From: Pseudomonas sputi
GTDB lineage: Bacteria > Pseudomonadota > Gammaproteobacteria > Pseudomonadales > Pseudomonadaceae
Direction of reading: 5' to 3'
Length of the DNA stretch: 64,000 nucleotides
Assembly: GCF_021603585.1 (NCBI RefSeq)
Contig: NZ_BQHI01000008.1
Location: 1-64,000 of the forward strand
Shown here one piece after another: positions 24,469 to 34,360 of this stretch (within the stretch, counting starts at the first letter, position 1; every line of letters starts with the position of its first letter). A program made the translations under genes and the position numbers. The notes beneath the pieces are model-generated. The model worked only from the letters and a program-made list of their open reading frames with translations. It ran no database searches and had not been told where the DNA came from.

Positions 24469-25155
24469 ATGGGTCAGAAAGTACATCCCATTGGCATTCG
24501 CCTGGGAATCGTCAAGGAGCACACCTCCGTCTGGTACGCAGACGGTCGGACTTATGCGGACTACTTGTTCGCTGATCTGAAGGTGCGTGAATACCTCCAA
24601 GACAAACTAAAAAGCGCGTCCGTAAGCCGTATCGATATCCATCGTCCGGCCCAAACTGCACGCATCACCATCCACACCGCTCGTCCAGGTATCGTTATCG
24701 GGAAGAAAGGTGAAGATGTTGAGAAACTGCGTCAGGACCTGACCAAGCAAATGGGTGTGCCTGTGCACATCAATATCGAAGAGATCCGCAAGCCGGAGCT
24801 CGACGGTATGCTGGTTGCGCAGAGCGTAGCTCAGCAGCTGGAGCGTCGTGTAATGTTCCGTCGCGCCATGAAGCGCGCTGTACAGAACGCCATGCGCATT
24901 GGTGCCAAAGGCATCAAAATCCAAGTGAGCGGTCGTCTCGGCGGTGCTGAAATTGCACGTACTGAATGGTATCGCGAAGGTCGTGTGCCACTGCACACCC
25001 TGCGTGCCGACATCGACTATGCCAACTACGAAGCTCACACCACTTACGGTGTGATCGGTGTAAAGGTTTGGATCTTCAAAGGCGAAGTAATTGGTGGTCG
25101 CCAAGAAGAGCTGAAGCCACAAGCACCAGCGCCTCGTAAAAAAGCTGCTAAGTAA
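24469..25155 (+). CDS. rpsC: 30S ribosomal protein S3
   Basis: 228 aa. Forms part of the mRNA entry channel. [16 protein letters not shown] starts the protein (ATG 24469 after GGAGTCGAAG); a KH-type domain has [15 protein letters not shown] near 55-70. The C-terminus ends with an Ala/Lys-rich tail (PAPRKKAAK). A 28-codon upstream extension inside rplV is rejected. Confidence 0.96.
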
Positions 25156-25167
25156 GGGGTACGCCAA

Positions 25168-25581
25168 ATGTTGCAACCTAAGCGTACGAAGTTCCGCAAG
25201 CAGATGACCGGCCACAACCGTGGTCTGGCACTGCGCGGTAGCAAAGTCAGCTTCGGCGAGTTCGCGCTGAAGTCTGTAGCTCGTGGTCGTCTCACCGCTC
25301 GTCAGATCGAGTCAGCGCGTCGTGCTCTGACCCGTCACGTAAAACGTGGCGGCAAGATCTGGATCCGTGTATTCCCGGACAAGCCGATCTCCAAAAAACC
25401 TCTCGAGGTTCGTATGGGTAAAGGTAAGGGTAACGTGGAGTACTGGGTTGCCCAGATTCAGCCAGGCAAAGTCCTGTATGAAATCGAGGGTGTTTCTGAA
25501 GAGCTGGCGCGTGAGGCTTTCGCCCTGGCTGCTGCAAAGCTGCCGCTCGCCACCTCCTTTGTTAAACGGACGGTGATGTGA
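25168..25581 (+). CDS. rplP: 50S ribosomal protein L16
   Basis: 137 aa. Contacts A-site tRNA and helps organise the peptidyl transferase centre. [45 protein letters not shown] and the [10 protein letters not shown] end are typical. Its stop overlaps the rpmC start by one base (TGATG arrangement). Confidence 0.96.
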
Positions 25582-25772
25582 TGAAAGCGAATGAACTTCG
25601 TGAAAAATCCGCACAGCAGCTGAACGAGCAACTGCTCGGCTTGCTGCGCGACCAGTTCAATCTGCGTATGCAGAAAGCAACTGGCCAGTTGGGGCAGTCT
25701 CATCTGCTCTCGCAAGTTAAGCGTGACATCGCTCGCGTGAAGACTGTGCTCAACCAGCAGGCAGGTAAGTGA
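25581..25772 (+). CDS. rpmC: 50S ribosomal protein L29
   Basis: 63 aa. Two-helix protein at the tunnel exit. [20 protein letters not shown] and [12 protein letters not shown] are the family features. I use the ATG at 25581 rather than the GTG one codon earlier. Overlaps rplP by one base, and rpsQ begins 2 bases after its stop. Confidence 0.95.
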
Positions 25773-25774
25773 TC

Positions 25775-26041
25775 ATGGCTGAAGCCGAAAAAACTGTCCG
25801 TACGCTGACTGGCCGTGTTGTCAGCGACAAGATGGACAAAACCATCACCGTTCTGATCGAGCGTCGCGTTAAGCACCCGATCTACGGTAAATACGTTAAG
25901 CGTTCGACTAAGCTGCACGCGCACGACGAAACCAATCAGTGCCACATCGGCGACAAAGTCACTATTCGTGAAACTCGTCCGATGGCTAAGACCAAGTCTT
26001 GGGCGCTGGTTGATGTTCTCGAACGCGCTGTGGAAGTCTAA
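25775..26041 (+). CDS. rpsQ: 30S ribosomal protein S17
   Basis: 88 aa. Early 30S body assembly protein with an OB fold. [36 protein letters not shown] is diagnostic (residues ~8-43), as is the [16 protein letters not shown] end. The ATG at 25775 is preferred over one two codons upstream. It ends the S10-type gene set before rplN. Confidence 0.95.
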   Translation: MAEAEKTVRTLTGRVVSDKMDKTITVLIERRVKHPIYGKYVKRSTKLHAHDETNQCHIGDKVTIRETRPMAKTKSWALVDVLERAVEV

Positions 26042-26064
26042 GGGCTAGGGGTCGGAGAAATTAT

Positions 26065-26433
26065 ATGATTCAGACTCAATCCATGCTCGATGTGGCCGAT
26101 AACAGCGGCGCTCGCCGTGTTATGTGCATCAAGGTGCTGGGTGGCTCCCATCGTCGTTACGCTGGTATCGGTGACATCATCAAAGTTACCGTGAAGGAAG
26201 CAATTCCTCGCGGTAAGGTGAAAAAAGGCCAAGTGATGACTGCTGTTGTAGTCCGCACTCGTCACGGCGTACGTCGTGCTGATGGCTCCATTATCCGCTT
26301 TGATGGCAACGCTGCTGTTCTTCTGAACAACAAGCAAGAGCCGATCGGCACCCGTATCTTTGGGCCAGTGACCCGTGAACTTCGTACTGAGAAGTTCATG
26401 AAGATCGTCTCGCTCGCCCCAGAAGTGCTGTAA
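26065..26433 (+). CDS. rplN: 50S ribosomal protein L14
   Basis: 122 aa. Intersubunit bridge protein and docking site of the silencing factor Rsf[21 protein letters not shown] and the [20 protein letters not shown] segment are clear. First gene of the classical spc operon, but no separate promoter or terminator is visible in the 23-base rpsQ-rplN spacer, so S10 and spc genes are probably cotranscribed up to rpsN. Confidence 0.97.
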   Translation: MIQTQSMLDVADNSGARRVMCIKVLGGSHRRYAGIGDIIKVTVKEAIPRGKVKKGQVMTAVVVRTRHGVRRADGSIIRFDGNAAVLLNNKQEPIGTRIFGPVTRELRTEKFMKIVSLAPEVL

Positions 26434-26444
26434 GGAGATCCGAC

Positions 26445-26759
26445 ATGCAAAAGATTCGTCGTGACGACGAGATCATCGTGATCGCCGGCAAAGACAAAGG
26501 TAAGCGCGGTAAGGTGCTGAAGGTTCTTGCTGACAACCGTCTGGTTGTTGGTGGTCTGAACCTGGTCAAGCGTCATACCAAGCCTAACCCGATGTCGGGC
26601 GTACAGGGCGGTATCGTCGAGAAAGAAGCGCCACTGCACGCTTCCAACGTCGCCATCTTCAATGGCGAAACCAACAAGGCTGACCGCGTTGGTTTCAAAG
26701 TAGAAGACGGTAAGAAAATTCGTGTCTTCAAGTCGACCCAAAAAGCGGTTGATGCTTGA
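26445..26759 (+). CDS. rplX: 50S ribosomal protein L24
   Basis: 104 aa. Assembly initiator with a KOW motif ([21 protein letters not shown], residues ~5-25). In E. coli the S8 repressor site sits at the start of rplX/rplE; I did not find an obvious equivalent by eye. Starts 11 bases after rplN. Confidence 0.95.
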   Translation: MQKIRRDDEIIVIAGKDKGKRGKVLKVLADNRLVVGGLNLVKRHTKPNPMSGVQGGIVEKEAPLHASNVAIFNGETNKADRVGFKVEDGKKIRVFKSTQKAVDA

Positions 26760-26779
26760 ACACTGCTAGGTAGAAGACC

Positions 26780-27319
26780 ATGGCACGACTAAAAGAGATT
26801 TACCGGAAGGAAATCGCTCCGAAACTTAAGGAAGAACTTAAGCTTTCGAACGTGATGGAAGTTCCGCGCGTTACAAAAATCACCCTGAACATGGGTCTGG
26901 GCGAAGCTATCGGCGACAAAAAAGTCATCGAGCACGCTGTTGCTGACCTGGAAAAGATCACCGGCCAGAAAGTCGTTGTGACCTACGCTCGCAAATCCAT
27001 CGCTGGCTTTAAAGTCCGTGAAGGTTGGCCGATCGGCGTCAAAGTGACTCTGCGCCGTGAGCGTATGTACGAGTTCCTGGATCGTCTGCTGTCGATCTCC
27101 CTGCCTCGGGTTCGCGACTTCCGCGGCCTGAATGCCAAGTCCTTCGATGGTCGTGGCAACTACAGCATGGGCGTGAAAGAGCAGATCATCTTCCCGGAAA
27201 TCGACTACGACAAGATCGATGCTCTCCGCGGTCTGGACATTACCCTGACCACCACTGCCAAGAACGATGACGAAGGCCGCGCTCTGCTGCGTGCTTTCAA
27301 ATTCCCGTTCCGCAACTGA
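26780..27319 (+). CDS. rplE: 50S ribosomal protein L5
   Basis: 179 aa. Binds 5S rRNA and contacts P-site t[30 protein letters not shown] near 37 and the [10 protein letters not shown] motif near 140 are standard. Followed 13 bases later by rpsN. Confidence 0.97.
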
Positions 27320-27332
27320 TTGGAGTAGGAAA

Positions 27333-27638
27333 ATGGCCAAGAAGAGCATGAAAAACCGTGAGCTGAAGCGTCAGCTCACTGTTGCCAAGTACGCCACCAA
27401 GCGTGCAGCGCTGAAAGCTATCATCGTTGATCTGAACGCAAGTCCAGAAGCGCGTTGGGAAGCTACCGTAGCTCTGCAGAAGCAGCCTCGTGACGCAAGC
27501 GCTTCGCGCATGCGTAACCGCTGCCGCTTGACTGGTCGTCCGCACGGCGTTTACCGCAAGTTCGGCCTGGGCCGTAACAAGCTGCGTGAAGCTGCAATGC
27601 GTGGTGACGTTCCAGGTCTGGTTAAAGCCAGCTGGTAA
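27333..27638 (+). CDS. rpsN: 30S ribosomal protein S14
   Basis: 101 aa, the long zinc-free form (no CXXC). [26 protein letters not shown] starts it and [24 protein letters not shown] is the conserved core. The ATG at 27333 follows GGAGTAGGAAA. It is the last gene before a 209-base gap holding a terminator-like hairpin and a promoter, an unexpected break inside the spc gene order. Confidence 0.96.
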
Positions 27639-27697
27639 TTGCTGTCAAAGTCTCGATGGCTTGGTTCGCAAGAACCTGACCATCGGTGGCCTTGAAC

Positions 27698-27732
27698 ATG
27701 AATCAAGCCCCTTTTGGGGCTTGATTCATTTC
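27698..27732 (+). terminator. terminator-like hairpin after rpsN, overlapping the rpsH promoter
   Basis: ATGAATCAAGCCCC, loop TTTT, GGGGCTTGATTCAT: a perfect 14-bp stem, followed by TTCTGG. The T-tract is weak, so termination may be partial or the hairpin may protect the 3' end. Its 3' arm contains the -35 box of the downstream promoter. Confidence 0.75.
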
Positions 27733-27749
27733 TGGGGTGTGTCTAGAAT
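27721..27749 (+). promoter_or_regulatory. promoter driving rpsH and the distal spc genes
   Basis: TTGATT (27721-27726) and TAGAAT (27744-27749), 17 bases apart, then a GC-rich discriminator ACCGGCTCGCC. The -10 box has the same TAGAAT as the S10 and tRNA promoters in this window. The -35 lies inside the 3' arm of the rpsN hairpin. A leader of about 90 bases precedes rpsH. Confidence 0.7.
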
Positions 27750-27847
27750 GACCGGCTCGCCTGAGCCCGTGTTTTTTATGCCCGGAATTTCTCGGCGACA
27801 AGTAGTAGCCGCAAGGCTAATTTTTCTGTATTAGGAGCGTCTAGCCC

Positions 27848-28240
27848 ATGAGTATGCAGGACCCGTTAGCGGACATGCTAACTCGAATCCGTAATGCCCA
27901 GATGGCTGAAAAGTCCGTCGTAAGCATGCCTTCTTCCACGTTGAAGGTGGCTGTAGCTAAAGTCCTGAAGGACGAAGGTTACATCGCGGGTTATCAGATC
28001 AGCAGCGAAACCAAGCCACTGCTGTCTATCGAGCTGAAATATTTCGAAGGCCGTCCGGTCATCGAAGAAGTCAAGCGCGTTAGCCGTCCAGGCCTGCGTC
28101 AGTACAAGTCCGTCGAAGAGCTGCCAAAAGTACGTGGCGGTCTCGGCGTGTCTATCGTCTCCACCAACAAAGGTGTGATGACTGATCGTGCTGCGCGCGC
28201 TGCCGGTGTCGGCGGCGAAGTTCTTTGCACTGTGTTCTAA
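27848..28240 (+). CDS. rpsH: 30S ribosomal protein S8
   Basis: 130 aa. Central-domain 16S binder and, in E. coli, translational repressor of the spc operon. [20 protein letters not shown] and the [21 protein letters not shown] end are diagnostic. It starts with AGGAGCG upstream and appears to head its own transcript from the promoter at 27721, unlike the E. coli layout as I know it. Confidence 0.97.
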   Translation: MSMQDPLADMLTRIRNAQMAEKSVVSMPSSTLKVAVAKVLKDEGYIAGYQISSETKPLLSIELKYFEGRPVIEEVKRVSRPGLRQYKSVEELPKVRGGLGVSIVSTNKGVMTDRAARAAGVGGEVLCTVF

Positions 28241-28252
28241 GGGGGGATAAGC

Positions 28253-28786
28253 ATGTCTCGCGTCGCTAAGAACCCCGTTAAGCTGCCAGCCGGTGTCGAA
28301 GTCAAATTCGCAGGCCAACAGCTTTCGGTGAAGGGTGCCAAGGGTACTCTTGAACTGAACGTCCATTCGTCCGTTGAAGTCGTTGAAGAAGCCGGTGAGC
28401 TGCGTTTTGCTGCTCGCAATGGCGATCAACAGACTCGCGCAATGGCCGGTACCACTCGTGCGTTGGTAAACAACATGGTCCAGGGCGTAAGCCAAGGCTT
28501 CGAGCGCAAGCTCCAGCTGGTCGGTGTTGGTTACAAAGCGCAAGCAAAAGGTCAGGTGCTGAACCTGGCTCTTGGCTTCTCGCACCCAGTGGATTACGAA
28601 CTGCCGGAAGGCATCACCGCTGAGACTCCTAGCCAGACCGATATCCTGATCAAGGGCATCGACAAGCAGCTGGTAGGTCAAGTGGCCGCCGAGATCCGCG
28701 ACTTCCGTCCACCAGAGCCGTACAAAGGCAAAGGTGTGCGCTACGCGGACGAAGTCGTCCGTCGTAAAGAAGCCAAGAAGAAGTAG
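28253..28786 (+). CDS. rplF: 50S ribosomal protein L6
   Basis: 177 aa. Near the factor-binding site. [18 protein letters not shown] at the start and the C-terminal [16 protein letters not shown] motif identify it. 12 bases after rpsH, 10 before rplR. Confidence 0.97.
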   Translation: MSRVAKNPVKLPAGVEVKFAGQQLSVKGAKGTLELNVHSSVEVVEEAGELRFAARNGDQQTRAMAGTTRALVNNMVQGVSQGFERKLQLVGVGYKAQAKGQVLNLALGFSHPVDYELPEGITAETPSQTDILIKGIDKQLVGQVAAEIRDFRPPEPYKGKGVRYADEVVRRKEAKKK

Positions 28787-28796
28787 GGCATAGCAA

Positions 28797-29147
28797 ATGA
28801 CCGACAAAAAAGTTACTCGACTGCGTCGCGCTCGCAAAGCACGCCTGAAAATGCACGAACTCGAAGTCGTGCGTCTCTGCGTGTTCCGCTCTTCGCAGCA
28901 CATCTACGCCCAGGTCATTTCGGCCGACGGCAACAAAGTCCTGGCAAGCGCCTCGACTTTGGATAAAGAACTGCGTGATGGCGCCACTGGCAACATCGAC
29001 GCGGCCACTAAGGTTGGCCAGCTGGTCGCTACGCGTGCTAAGGCCGCTGGCGTCTCGCAGGTGGCTTTCGACCGCTCTGGCTTCAAGTACCACGGCCGCG
29101 TTAAAGCGCTGGCTGATGCTGCTCGTGAAGCTGGGCTGGAGTTCTAA
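28797..29147 (+). CDS. rplR: 50S ribosomal protein L18
   Basis: 116 aa. Binds 5S rRNA with L5. The Arg/Lys-rich N-terminus, [18 protein letters not shown] and [20 protein letters not shown] are characteristic. rpsE begins 3 bases after its stop. Confidence 0.97.
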   Translation: MTDKKVTRLRRARKARLKMHELEVVRLCVFRSSQHIYAQVISADGNKVLASASTLDKELRDGATGNIDAATKVGQLVATRAKAAGVSQVAFDRSGFKYHGRVKALADAAREAGLEF

Positions 29148-29150
29148 GTT

Positions 29151-29651
29151 ATGTCAAATAACGACCAAAAGCGCGACGAAGGCTACATCGAGAAGCTGGT
29201 TCAAGTTAACCGCGTAGCCAAAACCGTTAAAGGCGGCCGTATCTTCACTTTCACCGCGTTGACCGTGGTTGGTGATGGTAAAGGGCGTGTTGGCTTCGGC
29301 CGTGGCAAGTCGCGTGAAGTGCCTGCTGCGATCCAGAAGGCAATGGAAGCTGCTCGCCGCAACATGATCCAGGTTGATCTGAACGGCACCACCCTGCAGT
29401 ACGCAATGAAGTCTGCCCACGGCGCTTCGAAGGTGTACATGCAGCCTGCTTCTGAAGGTACCGGTATCATCGCAGGCGGCGCTATGCGTGCTGTCCTCGA
29501 AGTTGCTGGCGTTCAGAACGTTCTGGCCAAGTGCTACGGCTCGACTAACCCCGTAAACGTGGTTCACGCCACTTTCAAGGGTCTGAAGGCTATGCAGTCT
29601 CCTGAGTCCATTGCAGCCAAGCGTGGCCTGCGTGTTGAGGAGATCAAGTAA
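29151..29651 (+). CDS. rpsE: 30S ribosomal protein S5
   Basis: 166 aa. Involved in mRNA entry and decoding fidelity. Double-stranded RNA-binding-like N-terminal domain ([19 protein letters not shown], then [20 protein letters not shown]) followed by a C-terminal domain with [19 protein letters not shown]. Spectinomycin-loop region ([11 protein letters not shown]) looks wild type. Confidence 0.97.
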
Positions 29652-29653
29652 TC

Positions 29654-29830
29654 ATGGCTACCGTTAAAGTTACGCTGATCAAAAGCATGACCGGCCGCAT
29701 CCCTAACCACAAACTGTGCGTTAAGGGTCTGGGTCTGCGTCGCATCGGTCACACTGTAGAAGTCCAGGATACTCCCGAGAATCGCGGGATGATCAACAAG
29801 GCTTACTACATGCTGCGTGTCGAGGGTTAA
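29654..29830 (+). CDS. rpmD: 50S ribosomal protein L30
   Basis: 58 aa small gene between rpsE and rplO. The product begins [20 protein letters not shown] and has [21 protein letters not shown], the L30 signature. ATG at 29654 lies 2 bases after the rpsE stop; rplO starts 3 bases after its TAA. Length (58-61) is normal for proteobacterial L30. Confidence 0.96.
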
Positions 29831-29833
29831 TCG

Positions 29834-30271
29834 ATGAAACTCAATGATCTGAGTCCAGCGCCGGGTTCCCGTCGCGAAAAGCATCGTCCGGGCCGTGGTA
29901 TCGGTAGTGGTTTGGGTAAGACTGGTGGCCGTGGTCACAAAGGTCAGACTTCCCGCTCCGGTGGCACTATTGCTCCAGGCTTTGAAGGTGGTCAACAGCC
30001 ACTGCATCGTCGCCTGCCGAAGTTCGGTTTCGTTTCCCTGAAGGCCATGGATCGCGCAGAAGTGCGTCTGTCCGAGCTGGCTAAAGTGGAAGGCGACATC
30101 GTCACCGTGCAGTCCCTGAAAGATGCCAACGTGATCAACGTCAACGTACAGCGTGTGAAAATCATGCTGTCCGGTGAAGTGACTCGCGCTGTCACTATCG
30201 GCAAGGGAATCGGCGCCACCAAAGGTGCGCGTGCGGCTATCGAAGCAGCTGGCGGCAAGTTCGAGGAATAA
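29834..30271 (+). CDS. rplO: 50S ribosomal protein L15
   Basis: 145 aa. Late assembly protein with a basic, glycine-rich N-terminal extension ([26 protein letters not shown] across 13-40 in part) and C-terminal [19 protein letters not shown]. secY starts immediately after its stop codon with no spacer, suggesting coupling. Confidence 0.97.
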   Translation: MKLNDLSPAPGSRREKHRPGRGIGSGLGKTGGRGHKGQTSRSGGTIAPGFEGGQQPLHRRLPKFGFVSLKAMDRAEVRLSELAKVEGDIVTVQSLKDANVINVNVQRVKIMLSGEVTRAVTIGKGIGATKGARAAIEAAGGKFEE

Positions 30272-31600
30272 ATGGCTAAGCAAGGTGCTCTCTCTGCGCT
30301 CGGCAAAGGCGGTATGTCTGAACTTTGGGCTCGTCTGCGTTTTCTGTTCCTGGCGATTATCGTCTACCGAATAGGCGCACACATCCCGGTTCCAGGTATC
30401 AATCCGGACCGACTCGCAGACCTGTTTCGACAGAATGAGGGGACCATTCTTAGCTTGTTCAACATGTTTTCCGGCGGCGCGCTGGAGCGGATGAGCATCT
30501 TTGCACTGGGGATCATGCCGTATATTTCGGCATCGATCATCATGCAGCTGATGACCGCTGTCAGCCCGCAGCTGGAGCAGTTGAAGAAGGAAGGTGAAGC
30601 TGGCCGTCGCAAGATCAGCCAGTACACCCGCTACGGCACCGTCGTCCTCGCTCTCGTCCAGGCCATTGGCATGTCCATTGGTCTGGCGGGGCAGGGCGTT
30701 GCGTTCACTGGTGACTTTGGCTTCCATTTCGTCGCGGTCTCCACGTTTGTGGCTGGCGCGATGTTCATGATGTGGCTGGGTGAGCAGATTACTGAGCGTG
30801 GTGTAGGCAACGGTATCTCGATGTTGATTTTTTCGGGTATCGTCGCCGGTCTTCCGAGAGCAATCGGGCAGTCTTTCGAGTCTGCACGTCAGGGCGATAT
30901 CAACATCTTCGCTTTGGTTGCCATCGGTTTGCTGGCAGTAGCGATTATCGGTTTCGTGGTGTTCATTGAGCGTGGTCAGCGGCGTATCGCTGTTCACTAC
31001 GCCAAGCGTCAGCAGGGCCGAAAGGTTTTTGCTGCGCAGACAAGCCACTTGCCGCTGAAGGTGAACATGGCCGGTGTTATTCCGGCTATTTTCGCGAGCA
31101 GCATTTTGCTGTTTCCGGCTTCGTTGGGTGCCTGGTTTGGTCAGTCTGAAGGTATGGGCTGGTTGCAGGACATCTCGCAGTCGATCGCTCCTGGTCAGCC
31201 GTTGAATATTCTGCTGTTTAGTGCAGGGATTATTTTCTTCTGCTTCTTCTATACGGCGTTGATGTTCAATCCGAAAGACGTAGCGGAAAACCTGAAGAAG
31301 TCCGGTGCCTTTATTCCGGGCATCCGTCCAGGTGAGCAGTCCGCACGCTATATTGATGGCGTTCTGACTCGCTTGACCATGTTCGGTGCTCTTTACATGA
31401 CGGCCGTGTGCTTGTTGCCCCAGTTCCTGGTGGTTGCAGCAAACGTTCCGTTCTACCTTGGCGGGACCTCGTTGCTGATCGTGGTCGTGGTTGTGATGGA
31501 CTTCATGTCCCAAGTACAATCGCACCTCGTTTCGCACCAGTACGAATCCCTGATGAAGAAAGCCAACCTGAAGGGTTACGGCAGCGGCATGTTGCGCTGA
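30272..31600 (+). CDS. secY: preprotein translocase subunit SecY
   Basis: 442 aa. Ten-helix channel of the Sec translocon. [16 protein letters not shown] start, plug region after TM1, [27 protein letters not shown] near TM2, and the cytoplasmic loop with [19 protein letters not shown] are typical. It begins directly at the rplO stop. The last ribosomal gene of spc, rpmJ, follows after 27 bases. Confidence 0.97.
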   Translation: MAKQGALSALGKGGMSELWARLRFLFLAIIVYRIGAHIPVPGINPDRLADLFRQNEGTILSLFNMFSGGALERMSIFALGIMPYISASIIMQLMTAVSPQLEQLKKEGEAGRRKISQYTRYGTVVLALVQAIGMSIGLAGQGVAFTGDFGFHFVAVSTFVAGAMFMMWLGEQITERGVGNGISMLIFSGIVAGLPRAIGQSFESARQGDINIFALVAIGLLAVAIIGFVVFIERGQRRIAVHYAKRQQGRKVFAAQTSHLPLKVNMAGVIPAIFASSILLFPASLGAWFGQSEGMGWLQDISQSIAPGQPLNILLFSAGIIFFCFFYTALMFNPKDVAENLKKSGAFIPGIRPGEQSARYIDGVLTRLTMFGALYMTAVCLLPQFLVVAANVPFYLGGTSLLIVVVVVMDFMSQVQSHLVSHQYESLMKKANLKGYGSGMLR

Positions 31601-31627
31601 GTACCCATAAGGTTCGAGGAGTTGGTG

Positions 31628-31744
31628 ATGAAAGTTCGTGCATCGGTGAAAAAGCTGTGCCGTAACTGCAAGATTATTCGCCGCGAAGGTGTTGTTCGAG
31701 TAATTTGCAGCGCGGAACCGCGTCACAAACAGCGCCAAGGCTGA
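31628..31744 (+). CDS. rpmJ: 50S ribosomal protein L36 (zinc-binding type)
   Basis: 38 aa. Small 23S-binding protein. Cys11, Cys14, Cys27 and His33 form the zinc site of the C+ type (CRNCK, then CSAEPRH). ATG at 31628 follows CGAGGAG. It is followed by a terminator-like hairpin and by the alpha-operon promoter. Confidence 0.96.
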
Positions 31745-31760
31745 GTGTGATTGTGCTTCA

Positions 31761-31800
31761 AGCCCGGTAGCTAGTGCGCTACCGGGTTGATTATTTGTTA
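31761..31800 (+). terminator. terminator-like hairpin after rpmJ, overlapping the rpsM promoter
   Basis: AGCCCGGTAGC and GCTACCGGGTT form an 11-bp stem (one G-T) with loop TAGTGC, followed by the T-rich GATTATTTGTTATT. Its last stem bases are the first bases of the -35 box of the next promoter. Confidence 0.78.
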
Positions 31801-31815
31801 TTACAGCGATATTAT
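31787..31815 (+). promoter_or_regulatory. promoter of the alpha operon (rpsM-rpsK-rpsD-rpoA-rplQ)
   Basis: TTGATT (31787-31792) and TATTAT (31810-31815) with a 17-base spacer and a CG-rich discriminator CTCGCGCCC. About 52 bases of leader precede rpsM; in E. coli S4 represses through a structure in this leader. Confidence 0.7.
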
Positions 31816-31874
31816 CTCGCGCCCTATTTCTTGGCTTCCGGGGCGTAGGTAGCTGTCAATTGGAGTCCCACTGA

Positions 31875-32231
31875 ATGGCCCGTATTGCAGGCGTTAACAT
31901 TCCAGATAACAAGCATACTGTTATCTCGCTGACCTACATCTATGGTGTTGGTCGCACTACTGCACAGAAGATCTGTGCAGAGACTGGGGTAAACCCAGCC
32001 GCAAAGATCAAGGATCTGAGCGACGAGCAGATTGAACAGCTGCGTGGCGAAGTGGCGAAGTTCACCACTGAAGGTGACCTGCGTCGCGAAATCAACATGA
32101 AAATCAAGCGCTTGATGGACCTCGGTTGCTATCGCGGTCTGCGTCATCGTCGTGGTCTGCCAGTACGCGGTCAGCGTACCAAGACCAACGCGCGTACCCG
32201 TAAAGGTCCGCGTAAGCCGATCCGCAAGTAA
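31875..32231 (+). CDS. rpsM: 30S ribosomal protein S13
   Basis: 118 aa. Head protein forming bridges to the 50S subunit and contacting P-site t[28 protein letters not shown] and [23 protein letters not shown] are diagnostic. First gene of the alpha operon, with a GGAG site 10 bases upstream. Confidence 0.97.
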   Translation: MARIAGVNIPDNKHTVISLTYIYGVGRTTAQKICAETGVNPAAKIKDLSDEQIEQLRGEVAKFTTEGDLRREINMKIKRLMDLGCYRGLRHRRGLPVRGQRTKTNARTRKGPRKPIRK

Positions 32232-32261
32232 TCGCCCCAGCGAATCGACAGGAATTTAATC

Positions 32262-32651
32262 ATGGCAAAACCTGCTGCTCGTCCTCGTAAAAAAGTTAAA
32301 AAGACAGTGGTTGATGGCATCGCCCACATCCATGCCTCTTTTAACAACACCATCGTGACCATCACCGACCGTCAAGGTAACGCTCTTTCCTGGGCTACCT
32401 CCGGTGGTTCGGGTTTCCGCGGTTCCCGCAAGTCCACCCCGTTCGCTGCTCAAGTAGCTGCTGAGCGTGCTGGTCAAGCTGCGCTGGAATACGGCCTGAA
32501 AAACCTCGACGTGAACGTCAAGGGCCCAGGTCCAGGTCGTGAATCCGCAGTCCGCGCTTTGAACGGCTGTGGCTACAAGATCGCCAGCATCACCGACGTG
32601 ACGCCAATCCCGCACAACGGGTGCCGTCCGCCGAAGAAGCGCCGCGTGTAA
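32262..32651 (+). CDS. rpsK: 30S ribosomal protein S11
   Basis: 129 aa. Platform protein near the E site. [20 protein letters not shown] and SSG-type [17 protein letters not shown], and C-terminal [18 protein letters not shown], are clear. 30 bases after rpsM; 18 before rpsD. Confidence 0.97.
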   Translation: MAKPAARPRKKVKKTVVDGIAHIHASFNNTIVTITDRQGNALSWATSGGSGFRGSRKSTPFAAQVAAERAGQAALEYGLKNLDVNVKGPGPGRESAVRALNGCGYKIASITDVTPIPHNGCRPPKKRRV

Positions 32652-32669
32652 TCCAGGAGATTGTAAAGA

Positions 32670-33290
32670 ATGGCTCGTTACATTGGTCCAAAATGCAAAC
32701 TCGCTCGTCGCGAAGGCACCGATCTCTTCCTGAAGAGCGGCGTGCGCGCGATCGAATCGAAGTGCAACATTGAAGCAGCACCTGGTATCCACGGCCAGCG
32801 CCGCGGTCGCCAGTCCGATTACGGCACCCAACTGCGCGAAAAGCAGAAGGTCCGTCGTATCTACGGCGTTCTCGAGCGTCAGTTCAGCGGCTACTACAAA
32901 GCTGCTGCCAGCAAGAAAGGTGCAACCGGTGAAAACCTGCTGCAACTGCTCGAATGCCGTCTGGACAACGTTGTATACCGTATGGGCTTCGGTTCGACTC
33001 GTGCCGAATCCCGTCAGCTGGTATCGCACAAGTCGATCAGCGTTAACGGTCAGACCGTAAACGTTCCGTCCTACCAGGTTCGTGCTGGTGACGTGGTTGC
33101 TGTTCGCGAGAAGGCAAAGAACCAACTTCGCATTGTCCAAGCTCTCGAGCTGTGCGCCCAACGTGGTCGCGTAGAATGGGTAGAGGTAGATGCTGAGAAG
33201 AAGTCGGGCGTTTTCAAGAACGTTCCTGCTCGCAGTGATCTGTCCGCCGACATCAACGAAAGCCTGATTGTCGAGCTCTACTCCAAGTAA
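32670..33290 (+). CDS. rpsD: 30S ribosomal protein S4
   Basis: 206 aa. Primary 16S binder, helicase-like role at the mRNA entry, and the alpha-operon repressor in E. coli. Zinc-free N-terminus ([20 protein letters not shown] has isolated cysteines only), followed by the S4 RNA-binding domain with [19 protein letters not shown] near 100. It lies between rpsK and rpoA as expected. Confidence 0.97.
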   Translation: MARYIGPKCKLARREGTDLFLKSGVRAIESKCNIEAAPGIHGQRRGRQSDYGTQLREKQKVRRIYGVLERQFSGYYKAAASKKGATGENLLQLLECRLDNVVYRMGFGSTRAESRQLVSHKSISVNGQTVNVPSYQVRAGDVVAVREKAKNQLRIVQALELCAQRGRVEWVEVDAEKKSGVFKNVPARSDLSADINESLIVELYSK

Positions 33291-33316
33291 GTAAGGGCTA
33301 GAAAATAGGTGCATCC

Positions 33317-34318
33317 ATGCAGATTTCGGTAAATGAGTTCCTGACACCCCGCCACATTGATGTGCAGGTTGTCAGTCCAACCCGCGCCAAGATCACTCTC
33401 GAGCCTCTCGAGCGTGGTTTTGGCCACACCCTGGGCAACGCGCTGCGCCGCATCCTGTTGTCCTCAATGCCCGGCTGCGCAGTAGTCGAGGCCGAGATTG
33501 ACGGTGTGCTCCACGAGTACAGCGCCATCGAAGGTGTACAGGAAGACGTAATTGAAATCCTGTTGAACCTTAAAGGTCTGGCCATCAAGCTGCACGGTCG
33601 TGACGAAGTTACGCTGACCTTGTCGAAGAAGGGTTCGGGGGTGGTTACCGCTGCCGATATTCAGCTGGATCATGATGTCGAGATCGTTAATCCCGATCAC
33701 GTAATCGCTAACCTGGCGTCTAACGGCGCCCTGAACATGAAGCTCACCGTAGCTCGTGGTCGTGGTTATGAACCAGCCGACTCGCGTCAGAGCGATGAAG
33801 ACGAAAGCCGCAGCATCGGTCGCTTGCAGCTCGACTCTTCGTTCAGCCCGGTTCGCCGTATCGCATACGTGGTGGAAAACGCCCGTGTCGAGCAGCGTAC
33901 CAACCTGGACAAGCTGGTTATTGATCTGGAAACCAACGGTACTCTGGATCCTGAAGAGGCTATCCGCCGTGCTGCAACCATCCTGCAACAGCAGTTGGCT
34001 GCGTTCGTCGACCTCAAAGGTGACAGTGAGCCAGTGGTTGTCGAGCAGGAAGACGAGATCGATCCGATCCTGCTTCGCCCGGTTGACGATCTGGAACTGA
34101 CTGTACGTTCGGCTAACTGCCTTAAGGCGGAAAACATCTACTACATCGGTGACCTGATTCAGCGTACCGAAGTAGAGCTGTTGAAGACTCCGAACCTGGG
34201 CAAGAAATCCTTGACCGAAATCAAGGACGTTCTGGCCTCCCGCGGTCTGTCCCTCGGCATGCGCCTCGACAACTGGCCGCCTGCAAGTCTTAAGAAGGAC
34301 GACAAGGCGACTGCCTGA
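33317..34318 (+). CDS. rpoA: DNA-directed RNA polymerase subunit alpha
   Basis: 333 aa. Dimer scaffold of RNA polymerase. The N-terminal domain has [20 protein letters not shown] near 33-52; an acidic linker leads to a C-terminal domain (~250-320) with [19 protein letters not shown] and [21 protein letters not shown], which binds UP elements and activators. Same length as P. aeruginosa alpha as I recall it. Confidence 0.98.
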   Translation: MQISVNEFLTPRHIDVQVVSPTRAKITLEPLERGFGHTLGNALRRILLSSMPGCAVVEAEIDGVLHEYSAIEGVQEDVIEILLNLKGLAIKLHGRDEVTLTLSKKGSGVVTAADIQLDHDVEIVNPDHVIANLASNGALNMKLTVARGRGYEPADSRQSDEDESRSIGRLQLDSSFSPVRRIAYVVENARVEQRTNLDKLVIDLETNGTLDPEEAIRRAATILQQQLAAFVDLKGDSEPVVVEQEDEIDPILLRPVDDLELTVRSANCLKAENIYYIGDLIQRTEVELLKTPNLGKKSLTEIKDVLASRGLSLGMRLDNWPPASLKKDDKATA

Positions 34319-34360
34319 TCGTCGTAATCACCGAACGTAGTGTTTGGTAAGGAATGAACC

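Noticed and set aside
27586-27834. 82-codon plus-strand frame across the rpsN end and the rpsH promoter
   Set aside because: It overlaps rpsN out of frame, then runs through the hairpin and promoter; the product has no family-like sequence and a poor start.
29564-31738. Long minus-strand frame across rpsE-rpmD-rplO-secY-rpmJ
   Set aside because: It crosses five well-supported plus-strand ribosomal/secretion genes, is low-complexity and has no ribosome-binding site; a codon-bias shadow.
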